The position numbers were made by a program, and so were the translations under genes. This document shows positions 49,564 through 59,599 of a DNA stretch of 64,000 nt, one piece after another. Origin of the DNA: Comamonadaceae bacterium (GTDB lineage Bacteria > Pseudomonadota > Gammaproteobacteria > Burkholderiales > Burkholderiaceae_C); contig CANFYL010000001.1 of the NCBI GenBank assembly GCA_947451285.1, positions 29,697 through 93,696 on the forward strand. The letters run 5' to 3'. Every line of letters begins with the position of its first letter. The first letter of the stretch is position 1. The notes under the pieces are model-generated. The model saw nothing but the letters and a program-made list of their open reading frames with translations. It had not been told where the DNA came from and ran no database searches.

Positions 49564-51483
49564 TCAAAATAGGGGGTTCTGGGGGGCTGGGTGTGTGTTG
49601 AGTGCCAAGCTGACATGGAAACCCCGCGGCGTATCGATCAATTTCAATTCAGCGTTCAACAGCAGGGCGCGCGTTTGTATGTTGGAGAGGCCGCGGCCTG
49701 GTTTGACGTGAGGAACAGGCCTGAGGCCCTGGCCGTTATCGATGATGTCTATCACACTGCAGCCTGAAGAGCGGGTTTGTGCGCGCAAGATAACTTGGCT
49801 GGCTCCCGAGTGCTTGAGGATGTTGGTGAAAGCTTCCTGCACGATTCGCATCACATGTAAGCGCTCGTTGTCATTCAAACTGGCCGTTGCGGGCATGGCT
49901 TGAACCTGCCAGTCCAAGCCAATCCCCTGTGCTGCAAGGACAGGCTCAATCCGGTCGCGAAACGAGCCGAGCATCTCGCTGACGTCATGAAACTCAACCC
50001 CAAAAAAGTCAACGATGGTTCGCAATTCATTCAAGCAAGAATCGATCTGGTCGGTGAGCTCTTTGTGGCTGTGGTGTCCCGATGACAGCAATACAGATGC
50101 AGCCACCAAGTGGGAGCCCAGACCATCGTGCAACTCTCGCATGATGCGGGATCTTTCCTGCATTTGGGCCTCCTTTGCCTGACTCTGCTGAATCAGTTCG
50201 AACGAGCGCACCAATTCAGTCTTCTGGCATGCCAATTGTTGTGCCATGTCAGACCGTACCGCTTGGCCTTGGGCCTCGGCCATGCTCATGCGAAGCACGA
50301 TGGAGGCCAGAAAAGTGGTTGCAAATGCAAGCCCGGTTGCCGGCATCAAGAAGACTGCCTGGTTGTGACCAGATAAAAATGTGGTCACGTCCCAAGCGAC
50401 CGCCATCATGCTCAACAGCAGGCAAGCCGACAGCAAATTCCGCAGAGAACTTTTGGAAGAATAGTCGCTGCGTGCCATGGACTGAACAAGCCATGCGCCC
50501 AGCACAAGCCACAGCAGACCCATGCAAATTAGCCAGCCTTTCCACCATGCCATCGGCCATAAAAGGGATGCAAGAATTTGGAGGATCACCAGAACAGGCA
50601 CGACTCGATCCATCCGGGGACTGCGATGGCCTGCTGAAGAGACCACAAAGAAATACAAAGGCAGCTCTAGTGCCGCGCACAAACTCACGACAGTCCTGAT
50701 CCATTGCACATCGGTCAGCGGCAGTAAGGGGTGGAGGAGGACCCGATGAGCGACTTCGACGCTCACGGCCAAGACGCCGAACCACACGGCAGAGGGGTCT
50801 TTGGTCGACCAAGCCAGCCAAAGGGCCACCAAACCCAGGACGGCGAAGGCAGACCTTAGAAGGTCAGTCCATGAATTTTGTCTTGCGAGACGATCGCATG
50901 CTGCTTGGGCGAGCTCAGATGGCGCCACAAAAATTTCGGAAAGTCGAGCAACAAACCCCTTCACCGGCATGAGTGTGAGGGTCAGCAGGTGTTCGCCAGC
51001 CGCAATGCCTTGGGGGAGCGCAAAGAACTGTGCACGTGTCCAATCGTTGTTCAGATCCACGCCCCGATGGGCGGCTTGGATGATCTGCCCATCCAGCGAA
51101 ACATCGGATCTACTGGCCCATTGGGGTATGCAAATGCCCCAAGTCTGTTGGCCTGAAGGATCTGCTTGGATGGCAAATGCGCTTCGGTACTCGATTGGCT
51201 GCTTGCCCAGGTTATCTGCATGCAGATGCGGCAGACTTGCTGTTTGCCAATCTGCGGGGGACGTTTCTTGATACAAGACCCGCCAGTCAACTTGCCGCAA
51301 GATTTTGACATCGCCCACTTCGACATCCGTGTCATGCCATGGCGCTTGCAGCAATGGTGACAACAGCACAAGGTGAATGAGCAGCCAGGTCACGATGACC
51401 GCAAAGTTATGCCGCGTGTCCAATCTTGACAAAAATGCTGGCTTGGTTGGGGTGGCGAACATGGTCGGTCTCAAGCCATCCAA
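49564..51483 (-). CDS. Membrane sensor histidine kinase (HisKA_3/NarX type)
   Basis: ERSRIMRELHDGLGSHLVAA H-box; RIVQEAFTNILKHSGASQV N-box; IDNGQGL; multiple TM helices with an N-terminal sensory region. Confidence 0.92.
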   Translation of the reverse strand: MDGLRPTMFATPTKPAFLSRLDTRHNFAVIVTWLLIHLVLLSPLLQAPWHDTDVEVGDVKILRQVDWRVLYQETSPADWQTASLPHLHADNLGKQPIEYRSAFAIQADPSGQQTWGICIPQWASRSDVSLDGQIIQAAHRGVDLNNDWTRAQFFALPQGIAAGEHLLTLTLMPVKGFVARLSEIFVAPSELAQAACDRLARQNSWTDLLRSAFAVLGLVALWLAWSTKDPSAVWFGVLAVSVEVAHRVLLHPLLPLTDVQWIRTVVSLCAALELPLYFFVVSSAGHRSPRMDRVVPVLVILQILASLLWPMAWWKGWLICMGLLWLVLGAWLVQSMARSDYSSKSSLRNLLSACLLLSMMAVAWDVTTFLSGHNQAVFLMPATGLAFATTFLASIVLRMSMAEAQGQAVRSDMAQQLACQKTELVRSFELIQQSQAKEAQMQERSRIMRELHDGLGSHLVAASVLLSSGHHSHKELTDQIDSCLNELRTIVDFFGVEFHDVSEMLGSFRDRIEPVLAAQGIGLDWQVQAMPATASLNDNERLHVMRIVQEAFTNILKHSGASQVILRAQTRSSGCSVIDIIDNGQGLRPVPHVKPGRGLSNIQTRALLLNAELKLIDTPRGFHVSLALNTHPAPQNPLF

Positions 51484-51514
51484 TCAATGATTTTCAGTTG
51501 TGCCGGCTGTTGAC

Positions 51515-52195
51515 CTATGCGGAGAGACGCGTTGACTCGGCATCGTGAAGAGCTGCACGTAACTCGCTGCGTGAATTGACGCTGAATTTTCTGTATATGT
51601 TGCGAACGTGCGAGTTCACCGTGTGCGAGCTGAGATCTTTGCGTCGCGCAATCTCTTTGTTTCGATAGCCCAGAACCAGCAGTTCGAGGATTTCGTTTTC
51701 CCGCGCTGACAGGTTTTCTAGAAAAGCCTTTGACGTCATGGCCTTGCCGCTGTGGCCTGCCTGGAATTCCCGAAGCAATAAGCGGGCGATGGAGGGTGTG
51801 ATCGGAGAACCTCCATCCATGAGGTCACTCAGCACTTGAATCAACTGGGTTTCCGACGTGTTCTTGACAATGTAGCCATGCGCACCAGCTCGTAAGGCCT
51901 CCAAAGCGATCCGTGGGTCGTCGATGGCAGTGAGAACCAAGATTGCGGGGCTCGGTCGGCCATAGCCCGCGCAGCGCATCATCTCTCGAATGGCTTCCAC
52001 CCCTGAGCCATCTGGTAGGTTGAGGTCAATCACAACCAAAGAAGGCCAATGGCTTGCCATGTGTCGACTGGCAGATTGAAGAGATTCAACCCGATCGATA
52101 AAACCGAAACCTCCGTTCAGGCGAAGCACATCGAGCATCCATCCGCCAAAAAGTGGGTCATCCTCTATGACGAGAGTTCGTATCATAGATGGCAA
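51515..52195 (-). CDS. LuxR/NarL-family response regulator
   Basis: VIDLNLPDGSGVEAIREMM; LSARENEILELLVLGYRNKEIARRKDLSSHTVNSHVRNIYRKFSVNSRSE. Confidence 0.94.
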   Translation of the reverse strand: MPSMIRTLVIEDDPLFGGWMLDVLRLNGGFGFIDRVESLQSASRHMASHWPSLVVIDLNLPDGSGVEAIREMMRCAGYGRPSPAILVLTAIDDPRIALEALRAGAHGYIVKNTSETQLIQVLSDLMDGGSPITPSIARLLLREFQAGHSGKAMTSKAFLENLSARENEILELLVLGYRNKEIARRKDLSSHTVNSHVRNIYRKFSVNSRSELRAALHDAESTRLSA

Positions 52196-52585
52196 TAAAG
52201 AATACTTAAATGGTAATTAAGCAGTGAGATTGTCATTTAATAATAAAAGAATTTAATGCGTTAAATGAATCATAAGTTCACTGTGTGAATTATACGCCTC
52301 ATCCCCCCGATTGCTCAATATCTAGCTTGCTCGAAGAAAGTAAATGTTGGATTATTCACAACAACTAAAATCAAATAAGTTCAGGGAGTTGTAGAACTTA
52401 AAATCTATCACTAGGATTTGAAAACTTGAAGGCGTAGATTTCTAATTTGAAAAAATTACATTTCCCTCATTGAGTGAGCGAATATTATCTTTGCGTTGTT
52501 ATATTGCTTATTCGAATTAATTTTAAATAGCTCATAAAAATATATAAATAATTATTTTTATTTATATTCGAGGCTGGTCAATCGT

Positions 52586-53329
52586 TTAGTCTGTGTCCAT
52601 GCCTTTGGCGCGATAAATCGCTTGCGCTTGGGGTTTCTTCATGAAGTCCAGCATCAACTTTGCAGCTGTCGGGTCTTTGGCTTGTGACATCAAGCCTGCG
52701 GAAAACACGGTGTACAGCTGCATGGCACCTGGCAAGGGCCCCACGTAGTCAGCCCCGGGCACCGCTTTGAGTTCGCTGATCATTTGAACGGCCATCGCAG
52801 CGTCGCCCCTGACCACCAACTCAGCCACCAGCCCGCCAGCCGGAACTTTGGCTTTTTGTTTGACCTCTGCGCCAATGCCCATTTTGTCAACCAAGCCCGC
52901 AAAATACTGTCCGCTGGCACCTGTGCCTGTGTACGCCACAGAAGGTGCATCTAACAAGGCCTGTTTGAAAGCGGCAACGCTGCTGATGTCTGGGCGCGGC
53001 GCTCCTGCTTTGACTGCAACGCCAATGCCGGACTTGGCCATGTCGGTACGCGTGCCTGCCTGAAGCCGACCTTGCTGCGTCAAGTTGTCAATCAAAGGCC
53101 CGGTCAAGATCAATAGGTCTGCACTGTCGCCTCGCTTGAGCCGATCCATGATGATGTTGGATGTGTCATAGCTGATGGTCACGCGTTGACCTGTTTCCCG
53201 TTCAAAAGCGGGGATCAACTCTTGCATGATGCTCGAGACACCCGTGGAAGAGATAATCGACAAATCAGCCATGGCATGGGCGCCTACCAATTGGATCATC
53301 GCAAGCAAACAGCAGCGTAAATAGGACAT
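52586..53329 (-). CDS. Orphan periplasmic substrate-binding protein (ModA-like)
   Basis: LSIISSTGVSSIMQELIPAFERETGQRVTISYDTSNIIMDRLKRGDSADLLIL; likely start MSYLRCC. Confidence 0.82.
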   Translation of the reverse strand: MSYLRCCLLAMIQLVGAHAMADLSIISSTGVSSIMQELIPAFERETGQRVTISYDTSNIIMDRLKRGDSADLLILTGPLIDNLTQQGRLQAGTRTDMAKSGIGVAVKAGAPRPDISSVAAFKQALLDAPSVAYTGTGASGQYFAGLVDKMGIGAEVKQKAKVPAGGLVAELVVRGDAAMAVQMISELKAVPGADYVGPLPGAMQLYTVFSAGLMSQAKDPTAAKLMLDFMKKPQAQAIYRAKGMDTD

Positions 53330-53376
53330 TTTGACTCCGGATAAAAATTGCAATAGATACCCAGCGAGAACGCTGA

Positions 53377-55326
53377 TTATCTGAGCCTGGTGACTCGGAT
53401 ATTTAAAACCGTTAAATCGGTATTATCCAAGGAATAAGTTCGCGCTTCAAAATCAGACATTGCGAATTCACTGGATACATCAAAAGTTCCCTCAATGTTC
53501 TTCTCCACGCCATCCGTTCCTAGGATAGGGCCATGAGTTAAAACTCGGGCTTCACTTGGCAGCGCTAGGGCAATATCCCATATGCCTACGTGGACAGCTT
53601 TTTTTTCGCGACTTGAGTAAGTGATGGTGACTTGGTATTGGCCAGCAGGCAGAGTGTCGTATGGCCCATAAGTGAGATGTCCGGAGGAACTGGGATCAGC
53701 CTTGTTCATAGAACAATTGTTGGATCGACGACCTATCTTTGTAGGTAATTCACAAGCCCGCCAGTTGTAAACGCTCCCAACCTTAGGAAACTTATTTTCT
53801 CTTAGAAGTAATTTATCTTGCTCAAATATCAATAATTGTTTCTCTCCGCATTTAACTGTTGTTACGGGTTCGCCACTCATGGCAATTATTTTTGCAATGG
53901 GGATTTTGTAAAAGTCAACTTGATCATTTGAAACGATTAGGAAATCGTATGTCGGCCTATACCACGCACTGTTGGTGATCCATCTGTATTCCTTTAGGTC
54001 GCCAGTAAATTGTGCAATTTCAATATCTTTTTTTGCGAATGCCTGAATTAACTTCGCGTCCCAATATGTCGCTACTCCGTGCTTCAGTGAGCTTGAATCA
54101 ATTGCACCGGCTATGCAAGTTGCTTCAGATCTTTGTTGTGTTACGCGTGCGTCATTGTGAAGGGCAAAGCTTCCAAGCAGCAAAGCTATCGAAATGAGTG
54201 TCGATAACTTGTTGACGGTGTTTTTATCAATTTTTTCGGTTAAGGTAAAAACCGTGCAAATGATGGGTAGATAAAATAAAGGAATAACATATCTGATGCC
54301 AAATTGCATATGGCTTGCAAGCAAATTAGCCGACAGCATAGAAAGCGCCGAAAGCAATGAAAAATCGACCAATAAATTTATGTTGGGATTTGATTTTGGA
54401 TTGTCACTGTTTATCAATGACTTGATTAAAGAAAATATAGAATATGAGTAAAACAGCACCAGTCCTGCTGCAACCAGTGGTTGGTCAGAGAAAAGCTGAC
54501 GGGCGAAATTTATAAGTACATTTATTTTTGCGTTCAGATTGCTGAGGTCAATTCCTAAAGCATATTTTGATTTGTTGGCGATCAAAGGATCGTATGCGAG
54601 ATGACCTAGCAAAGATCCCAGCATGATCAAGGCAAAAAGAACTAAATATTTGAGCAAACCTTTTTTGCGGTCTCTCGCATAATTCAAAGCCAGCGCACCA
54701 AGGATTGGGGCAGTAAATTGAACAATAAATAGACTGTCGGATAGAGTGGCTGCTGCGCAAACAACTGTTAATGTGAGGGGTAGGTAGATGCTACTTTTGC
54801 TAGAGTCGCCATCTGTCAGATATTTTATGCTGACCCAGAATGCGATCAGAGAAGCTAAAAAAGAACCATAGTGAAAAGCGGTCGTAAGAATAAATGAGAA
54901 TGTATTTCCTGTCGTGGAGAGTGTGATGTTATCTCCGACAAATAAAGCTAAGACGGCCAATATGACTGCTGCCAATGCAGCTGCACCGGAGGACTTTTGT
55001 TTGTTAAAAACCCGATAGATTTGATAGACGAAAAAAACCGTGGCTAGATATTGAAGAATAGAATATACATATATTCCAGGATAAGGACGAATTCCAACTA
55101 AGGAGACGAGGAGGTATATTAATCCATCTGGAAAGAAGTACGGTGCAGGTGTTAAGTGCCATTGTTGAATAGATCCACTCCTTGATACGACATCATCTAC
55201 CATGGTCGGGATATATAACGCATCAGAATTCATTATTGCAATGAATAATGAATGGTCGGATTTGAATGCTATTATTAATGCAGTGATACTGAATAAAAAG
55301 AGCGGTAAATAATTTTTATATTTCAT
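53377..55326 (-). CDS. Polytopic membrane protein with C-terminal beta-rich domain, candidate GT-C glycosyltransferase
   Basis: Many TM segments; acidic first loop NSDALYIPTMVDDV; C-terminal YGPYDTLPAGQYQVTITYSSREKKAVHVGIWDI; next to DprE1/DprE2/UbiA genes. Confidence 0.6.
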   Translation of the reverse strand: MKYKNYLPLFLFSITALIIAFKSDHSLFIAIMNSDALYIPTMVDDVVSRSGSIQQWHLTPAPYFFPDGLIYLLVSLVGIRPYPGIYVYSILQYLATVFFVYQIYRVFNKQKSSGAAALAAVILAVLALFVGDNITLSTTGNTFSFILTTAFHYGSFLASLIAFWVSIKYLTDGDSSKSSIYLPLTLTVVCAAATLSDSLFIVQFTAPILGALALNYARDRKKGLLKYLVLFALIMLGSLLGHLAYDPLIANKSKYALGIDLSNLNAKINVLINFARQLFSDQPLVAAGLVLFYSYSIFSLIKSLINSDNPKSNPNINLLVDFSLLSALSMLSANLLASHMQFGIRYVIPLFYLPIICTVFTLTEKIDKNTVNKLSTLISIALLLGSFALHNDARVTQQRSEATCIAGAIDSSSLKHGVATYWDAKLIQAFAKKDIEIAQFTGDLKEYRWITNSAWYRPTYDFLIVSNDQVDFYKIPIAKIIAMSGEPVTTVKCGEKQLLIFEQDKLLLRENKFPKVGSVYNWRACELPTKIGRRSNNCSMNKADPSSSGHLTYGPYDTLPAGQYQVTITYSSREKKAVHVGIWDIALALPSEARVLTHGPILGTDGVEKNIEGTFDVSSEFAMSDFEARTYSLDNTDLTVLNIRVTRLR

Positions 55327-55372
55327 ATGGTTGCACCATATTCCTTAAAGCACTATTGATTTAACCTGTTAA

Positions 55373-56116
55373 TTATATTGAGAGTTTATTGAATATAAAT
55401 TTCGGCAAGTGCATCACAACCCACATGATGATGCGCCAAATTCCTGGGGTGTAGACCACAGACTTACCGGCAGCAATGCCATGGACGATGTCTCGGGCCA
55501 CATCCTCGACGCAAGCCATTTTTTGTCCTTTCGCTTTGAGCGCACCCGTCATGGGCGTGTCTGTCGGACCCGGTTTGATGAGTACAACTTTCACCCCTGT
55601 GTGCGCCAAGCGATGTTGCATACCTTGGGCATAACGCGATACCAAGCCCTTGGCCGCACCATAGACATAGTTGGTTTTACGCCCGCGGTCACCGGCTACG
55701 GAGCTGATGATGCCAATCGTGCCCCGGTTGGCGCGCACCATTGCATTTGCAAAGGCCTCGGCAAACAACACCGGCGAGACGCCATTGACTTGCAGTGCTG
55801 CGTCGCAAGCCACCACATCATCTTGGCAAATGTTTTGATCTGGCAGCACGCCATGTGCAATCAAAACCACATCCACAGCAGCTTGCGCAACGATGTCATG
55901 GACTGTTTGCCGAATGCGTGCGGCATTTACAAAGTCTGTCGTCATCACCTCAATATTTGACAGCGGGCTGCGAACACGTAAATCTTGCGCTACATGTTGT
56001 GTTCGAGATTCATCTCGTCCCACCAAGGTTAAGTGCAAGGGCGATGCTTGCACCCACAAGCGTGCGCAGTGCTCGGCCATGCTTGAGGTGGCGCCAATGA
56101 TGACGATATGTTGCAT
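55373..56116 (-). CDS. SDR-family oxidoreductase, DprE2-like
   Basis: IVIIGATSSMAEHCARLW; SSVAGDRGRKTNYVYGAAKG catalytic S/Y/K; adjacent to DprE1-like gene. Confidence 0.87.
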   Translation of the reverse strand: MQHIVIIGATSSMAEHCARLWVQASPLHLTLVGRDESRTQHVAQDLRVRSPLSNIEVMTTDFVNAARIRQTVHDIVAQAAVDVVLIAHGVLPDQNICQDDVVACDAALQVNGVSPVLFAEAFANAMVRANRGTIGIISSVAGDRGRKTNYVYGAAKGLVSRYAQGMQHRLAHTGVKVVLIKPGPTDTPMTGALKAKGQKMACVEDVARDIVHGIAAGKSVVYTPGIWRIIMWVVMHLPKFIFNKLSI

Positions 56117-56123
56117 TCAGGGT

Positions 56124-57461
56124 TTACTCCATTAAACGGCGTGACATGGCAGAGCTGATGCCTGGGTCGCGATGCATTAAAAACTCAGCCCAGTTGGGGT
56201 ATGCAGCTTGAAACAATGCACGCGACATGCGCGCATCTTTGGCCATATAAAGGCGGCCATTGGTTTGGCACACAATGGCATCCAGCCGATCTAACAACTC
56301 AAGTGTGCGCGCACCACGGTTTGGAAAATCCAGCGCGAGCGTGACGCCATGCCTAGCAAAACTCAGCATTCCTGTGCTTGGCTTGTCGCCAAATGTTTTG
56401 AGAACAGCAAGAAAAGACCCCTCGCGAGTTTCAGCGATCACGTTCAACATGGCCTGTATCGCATCTTGACCAAGGTCACGTGGAAGCACACATTGATATT
56501 GGTAAAACCCGCTCGGCCCGTACATCCGATTCCAGTGTTGTACGTTGTCTAGGGGATATGAGAATGGCTCGAAGTGGGCCACACCTAAACCCTGTTTTCG
56601 CTTTTGCAATTGGTAGTACGCCACGTTAAATGGTTTGAGGGACAAACCGTTCACCAAAGACACCGGAGGTACAAAAGGCATGCTGAGTGGCTTGCGACGT
56701 ATCTTGCGGTTGTAACTGGCAAGCGCTTCCCGTAGCGACGGCATGTTGTCTGCTTCACGCGCGTCCATGTGATTGGCCCGTATGAAGATTCCACGAACGT
56801 TTGGGCCGGCTAAGCAATCTATCCAAGAAACGGTATGTTCCCAATCTGTTTCGGATGCATCTGCCAAAGCAAAAAACTCGGTTAAGCCTTGATAAGGAAT
56901 AGTTTCTGTGCGCATCCAAGGACTGCCAACTCGGCGCAGTTGCAACTCGGCCGTCACGATCACGCCGGTCAAGCCCAAGCCGCCAATGGTCGCACGCATC
57001 AGTTCAGGTGAGTTTGACGCATTCACTTGCTGCAATTCACCCGTTGTGCGAGCAAGCAACAGACTGAGAAGGTGGTCTCCAAATGACCCTGCCGCGTGGT
57101 GGTTTTTGCCATGGACATCGTTGGCTATTGCCCCCCCCACGGTGATGAGCTGTGTACCGGGCGTTACCGGCAACATCCAGCCTCTTGGCATCAACAGGCG
57201 TTGAATGTCACGCAACAAAACACCCGCCTCACACACCAAGCGACCAGTAACTTCATCAAAAGAGATAAATTTGTTCAATCCAGATGTATGCCACAAAACT
57301 CCGCCAGGGTTCAGACACACGTCGCCATAGCTGCGCCCATTGCCGTAGGCCAAACCAGGGGAGTGGGAAGCCAATACAGTCGGTATGCTGGTGCGATTTG
57401 AGAGCACCTGCACATCATGCAAGTCCCGTGAGAGGCGTCCCCATGCACTCACATGCTTCAC
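56124..57461 (-). CDS. FAD-binding oxidoreductase, DprE1-like
   Basis: GLAYGNGRSYGDVCLN; GGAIANDVHGKNHHAAGSFGDHLLSL; GRLYMAKDARMSRALFQAAYP. Confidence 0.9.
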   Translation of the reverse strand: MKHVSAWGRLSRDLHDVQVLSNRTSIPTVLASHSPGLAYGNGRSYGDVCLNPGGVLWHTSGLNKFISFDEVTGRLVCEAGVLLRDIQRLLMPRGWMLPVTPGTQLITVGGAIANDVHGKNHHAAGSFGDHLLSLLLARTTGELQQVNASNSPELMRATIGGLGLTGVIVTAELQLRRVGSPWMRTETIPYQGLTEFFALADASETDWEHTVSWIDCLAGPNVRGIFIRANHMDAREADNMPSLREALASYNRKIRRKPLSMPFVPPVSLVNGLSLKPFNVAYYQLQKRKQGLGVAHFEPFSYPLDNVQHWNRMYGPSGFYQYQCVLPRDLGQDAIQAMLNVIAETREGSFLAVLKTFGDKPSTGMLSFARHGVTLALDFPNRGARTLELLDRLDAIVCQTNGRLYMAKDARMSRALFQAAYPNWAEFLMHRDPGISSAMSRRLME

Positions 57462-57874
57462 GACAACTCCTGTTTAAAAACGAAACGCTTATCCAGCTGG
57501 TACTTAACGTAAGAGCCAATGGTTAGACCAATGGCACCGCCCACATAGCGCATGGCATGGGTTCCGAACAAGTAATGGAAGGTAAATTCAATCCCCCAAA
57601 AAATGGCTGTCGTGAAAACACCCATGAAACCGTAGAGGATAAATAGACGCGTGTCATGGCCAAGGTTTTCAGCCTTGAAGTCGAAGACATGCTTTTTCTC
57701 GAGTACGTACTTGATTGGAAACCCCATAGCAGTCCCTACGAGCACCGATAACTCCACCGCATAAGGGCCGTTATAGAACCCAATGACCATGGCTTGCGTA
57801 CCGATGTTGGCAATGGTTCCCAGCATGGAGACCAATGCATAAACCACAGCAATACCAGCGGCGCTTTTCTTCAC
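57458..57874 (-). CDS. GtrA-family membrane protein
   Basis: VGTAMGFPIKYVLEKKHVFDF and VGGAIGLTIGSYVKYQLDKRFVF. A GTG at 57874 overlaps the UbiA stop; the listed ORF starts further upstream. Confidence 0.85.
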   Translation of the reverse strand: MKKSAAGIAVVYALVSMLGTIANIGTQAMVIGFYNGPYAVELSVLVGTAMGFPIKYVLEKKHVFDFKAENLGHDTRLFILYGFMGVFTTAIFWGIEFTFHYLFGTHAMRYVGGAIGLTIGSYVKYQLDKRFVFKQELS

Positions 57875-59322
57875 AAGATGCGCGCCAAGACAAAGACCGC
57901 GACCATGAATACGCCTATGCCCCAACTCACACGATCTTTCAAAGCAAAGACAATGGGGTCGTCATGCATGCGCCCACGGTGGGCAATGAGCCATGCACGT
58001 GAAATCCAAAACAAAAGCGCTGGGCATGCCAACCAAATGATCTGTGGCGTGGCATACAAATGCGCAGCTTGACCATCTTGGATGTACAAAGCCAAAACCA
58101 AAACAGCAATAAAACCCGAGCTCCCGCCCAAGCTTGACACCAGCGCCAAATCTTCAGGCTCGTAACCACGGCCACGCAGTGCACCTGTTTTTCCGGCGCC
58201 GCGTGCAACCAAGAGTTCGCTGTAACGTTTGATCAGTGCCAGGCTTAAGAAAACAAACATGGAAAACAGCAGCAACCAAAACGAAACACTCACATCAATT
58301 GCGGCCGCACCAGCAATGATGCGTAATGTGTAGAGCGCAGCCAAAGTCAGCACATCCACCACAGCCAATTGCTTGAGGTGCAAGGAATACGACACAGTCA
58401 GTAAAAAATACACCAGCAAGCAAAACGAAAACAACGCTGGCATCAAAGACAAGGACAGCAATGCGCTCATGAGCAGCAAGCTTGGCCAAGCGAACCAACC
58501 GATGATCAGACTTAACGAACCATTCGCGAAAGGCCTGTTGCACTTTCGTACATGAAGACGGTCATCTTGGACGTCCGCCAAATCGTTGAGCAAATAGACA
58601 CTTGAAGCAGTCAGGCTAAAAATGACAAATGCCAACACAGAGTAGATGTCGCGTTGGCTGTCTAAATATTGGTGGGCTGCCATCAGCGGCACAAAAACCA
58701 AAAGATTCTTCATCCATTGATGCACGCGCATGGCTTGTATCAAGGTCTGGACCAATGGCTTGCGCTGGCTTGAAAAAACCCGGCCAACAGGTCCGAGTGC
58801 TTGAGTTTGGGCCAGCAATTCACCAGAAACATCCACAACATGTGAGGTTTGGGACTTGGCCCAAACCTCTAAATCTGGCCAATCATTGCCAACGTAGTCA
58901 TAGCCGTATTCCCCAAAGCGGGCAATCAAGGCCTCGGCCTTTGCCGATGCTGCGAGGTTGCAACCATCGTCCGTGGCCAATACTTCGTCAAACAAATTCA
59001 GATGCGCCGCAACTTGATCAGCCAATATTCGGTGGCTGGCTGTAGCCAATACCAAATGTCGGCCACGTAACTTTTCTGAGCGAAGCCAATCCAAAACATC
59101 AAGGTTGTAGGGGAGCGCGCAAACGTCAAACTCAATGCGTCGTGCCAACTCAGATTTCAGCGTCACCTTTCCACGGCTAAGCCACACAGCGAGTTGGAAA
59201 AACGCAAAGGGGTGTCGTATCAAAAACTTGCTGGCACATTCCACCAACAAGTCGGTTCTTATCAGTGTTCCATCGAGATCAACCACCAATGGATGATCAA
59301 TGAGAGCTGTGTTTGATCGCAT
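57871..59322 (-). CDS. HAD phosphatase-like domain fused to UbiA prenyltransferase (polyprenyl-phosphate phosphoribosyltransferase-like)
   Basis: HAD PLVVDLDGTLIRTDLLVE; UbiA YLLNDLADVQDDRLHVRKCNRPFANG. Confidence 0.88.
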   Translation of the reverse strand: MRSNTALIDHPLVVDLDGTLIRTDLLVECASKFLIRHPFAFFQLAVWLSRGKVTLKSELARRIEFDVCALPYNLDVLDWLRSEKLRGRHLVLATASHRILADQVAAHLNLFDEVLATDDGCNLAASAKAEALIARFGEYGYDYVGNDWPDLEVWAKSQTSHVVDVSGELLAQTQALGPVGRVFSSQRKPLVQTLIQAMRVHQWMKNLLVFVPLMAAHQYLDSQRDIYSVLAFVIFSLTASSVYLLNDLADVQDDRLHVRKCNRPFANGSLSLIIGWFAWPSLLLMSALLSLSLMPALFSFCLLVYFLLTVSYSLHLKQLAVVDVLTLAALYTLRIIAGAAAIDVSVSFWLLLFSMFVFLSLALIKRYSELLVARGAGKTGALRGRGYEPEDLALVSSLGGSSGFIAVLVLALYIQDGQAAHLYATPQIIWLACPALLFWISRAWLIAHRGRMHDDPIVFALKDRVSWGIGVFMVAVFVLARIL

Positions 59323-59453
59323 TGATCAGATTGTCTCAAATATGCGTCGCCTCAGTACGTCCTAGTCTGACCGCTCATAACAACCTTCAAGGTGCAAGCC
59401 TTGACCCATAAAGTTGTTAGGTTTTTGTTGTGCTAGAATTTGCGTTTTCCAGA

Positions 59454-59530
59454 GCGGCTGTAGCTCAGCTGGATAGAGTACTTGGCTACGAACCAAGGGG
59501 TCGTGGGTTCGATTCCTGCCAGCCGCACCA
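59454..59530 (+). tRNA. tRNA-Arg (anticodon ACG)
   Basis: GCGGCTG...CAGCCGC acceptor stem, CTTGG-CTACGAA-CCAAG anticodon arm, GTTCGATTC T-loop, encoded CCA. Confidence 0.97.
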
Positions 59531-59540
59531 TCAAAGAGAA

Positions 59541-59566
59541 AGCCTCGAGAAATCGAGGCTTTTTTC
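59541..59566 (+). terminator. Rho-independent terminator after tRNA-Arg
   Basis: AGCCTCGA-GAAA-TCGAGGCT hairpin followed by TTTTTCTTTT. Confidence 0.88.
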
Positions 59567-59599
59567 TTTTCCACAGACAGGCTGCTGACTCTTTTGCGT

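Noticed and set aside
59454-59530. tRNA-Arg as an integration site for a genomic island
   Set aside because: No integrase, attachment-site duplication or phage/ICE genes visible nearby.
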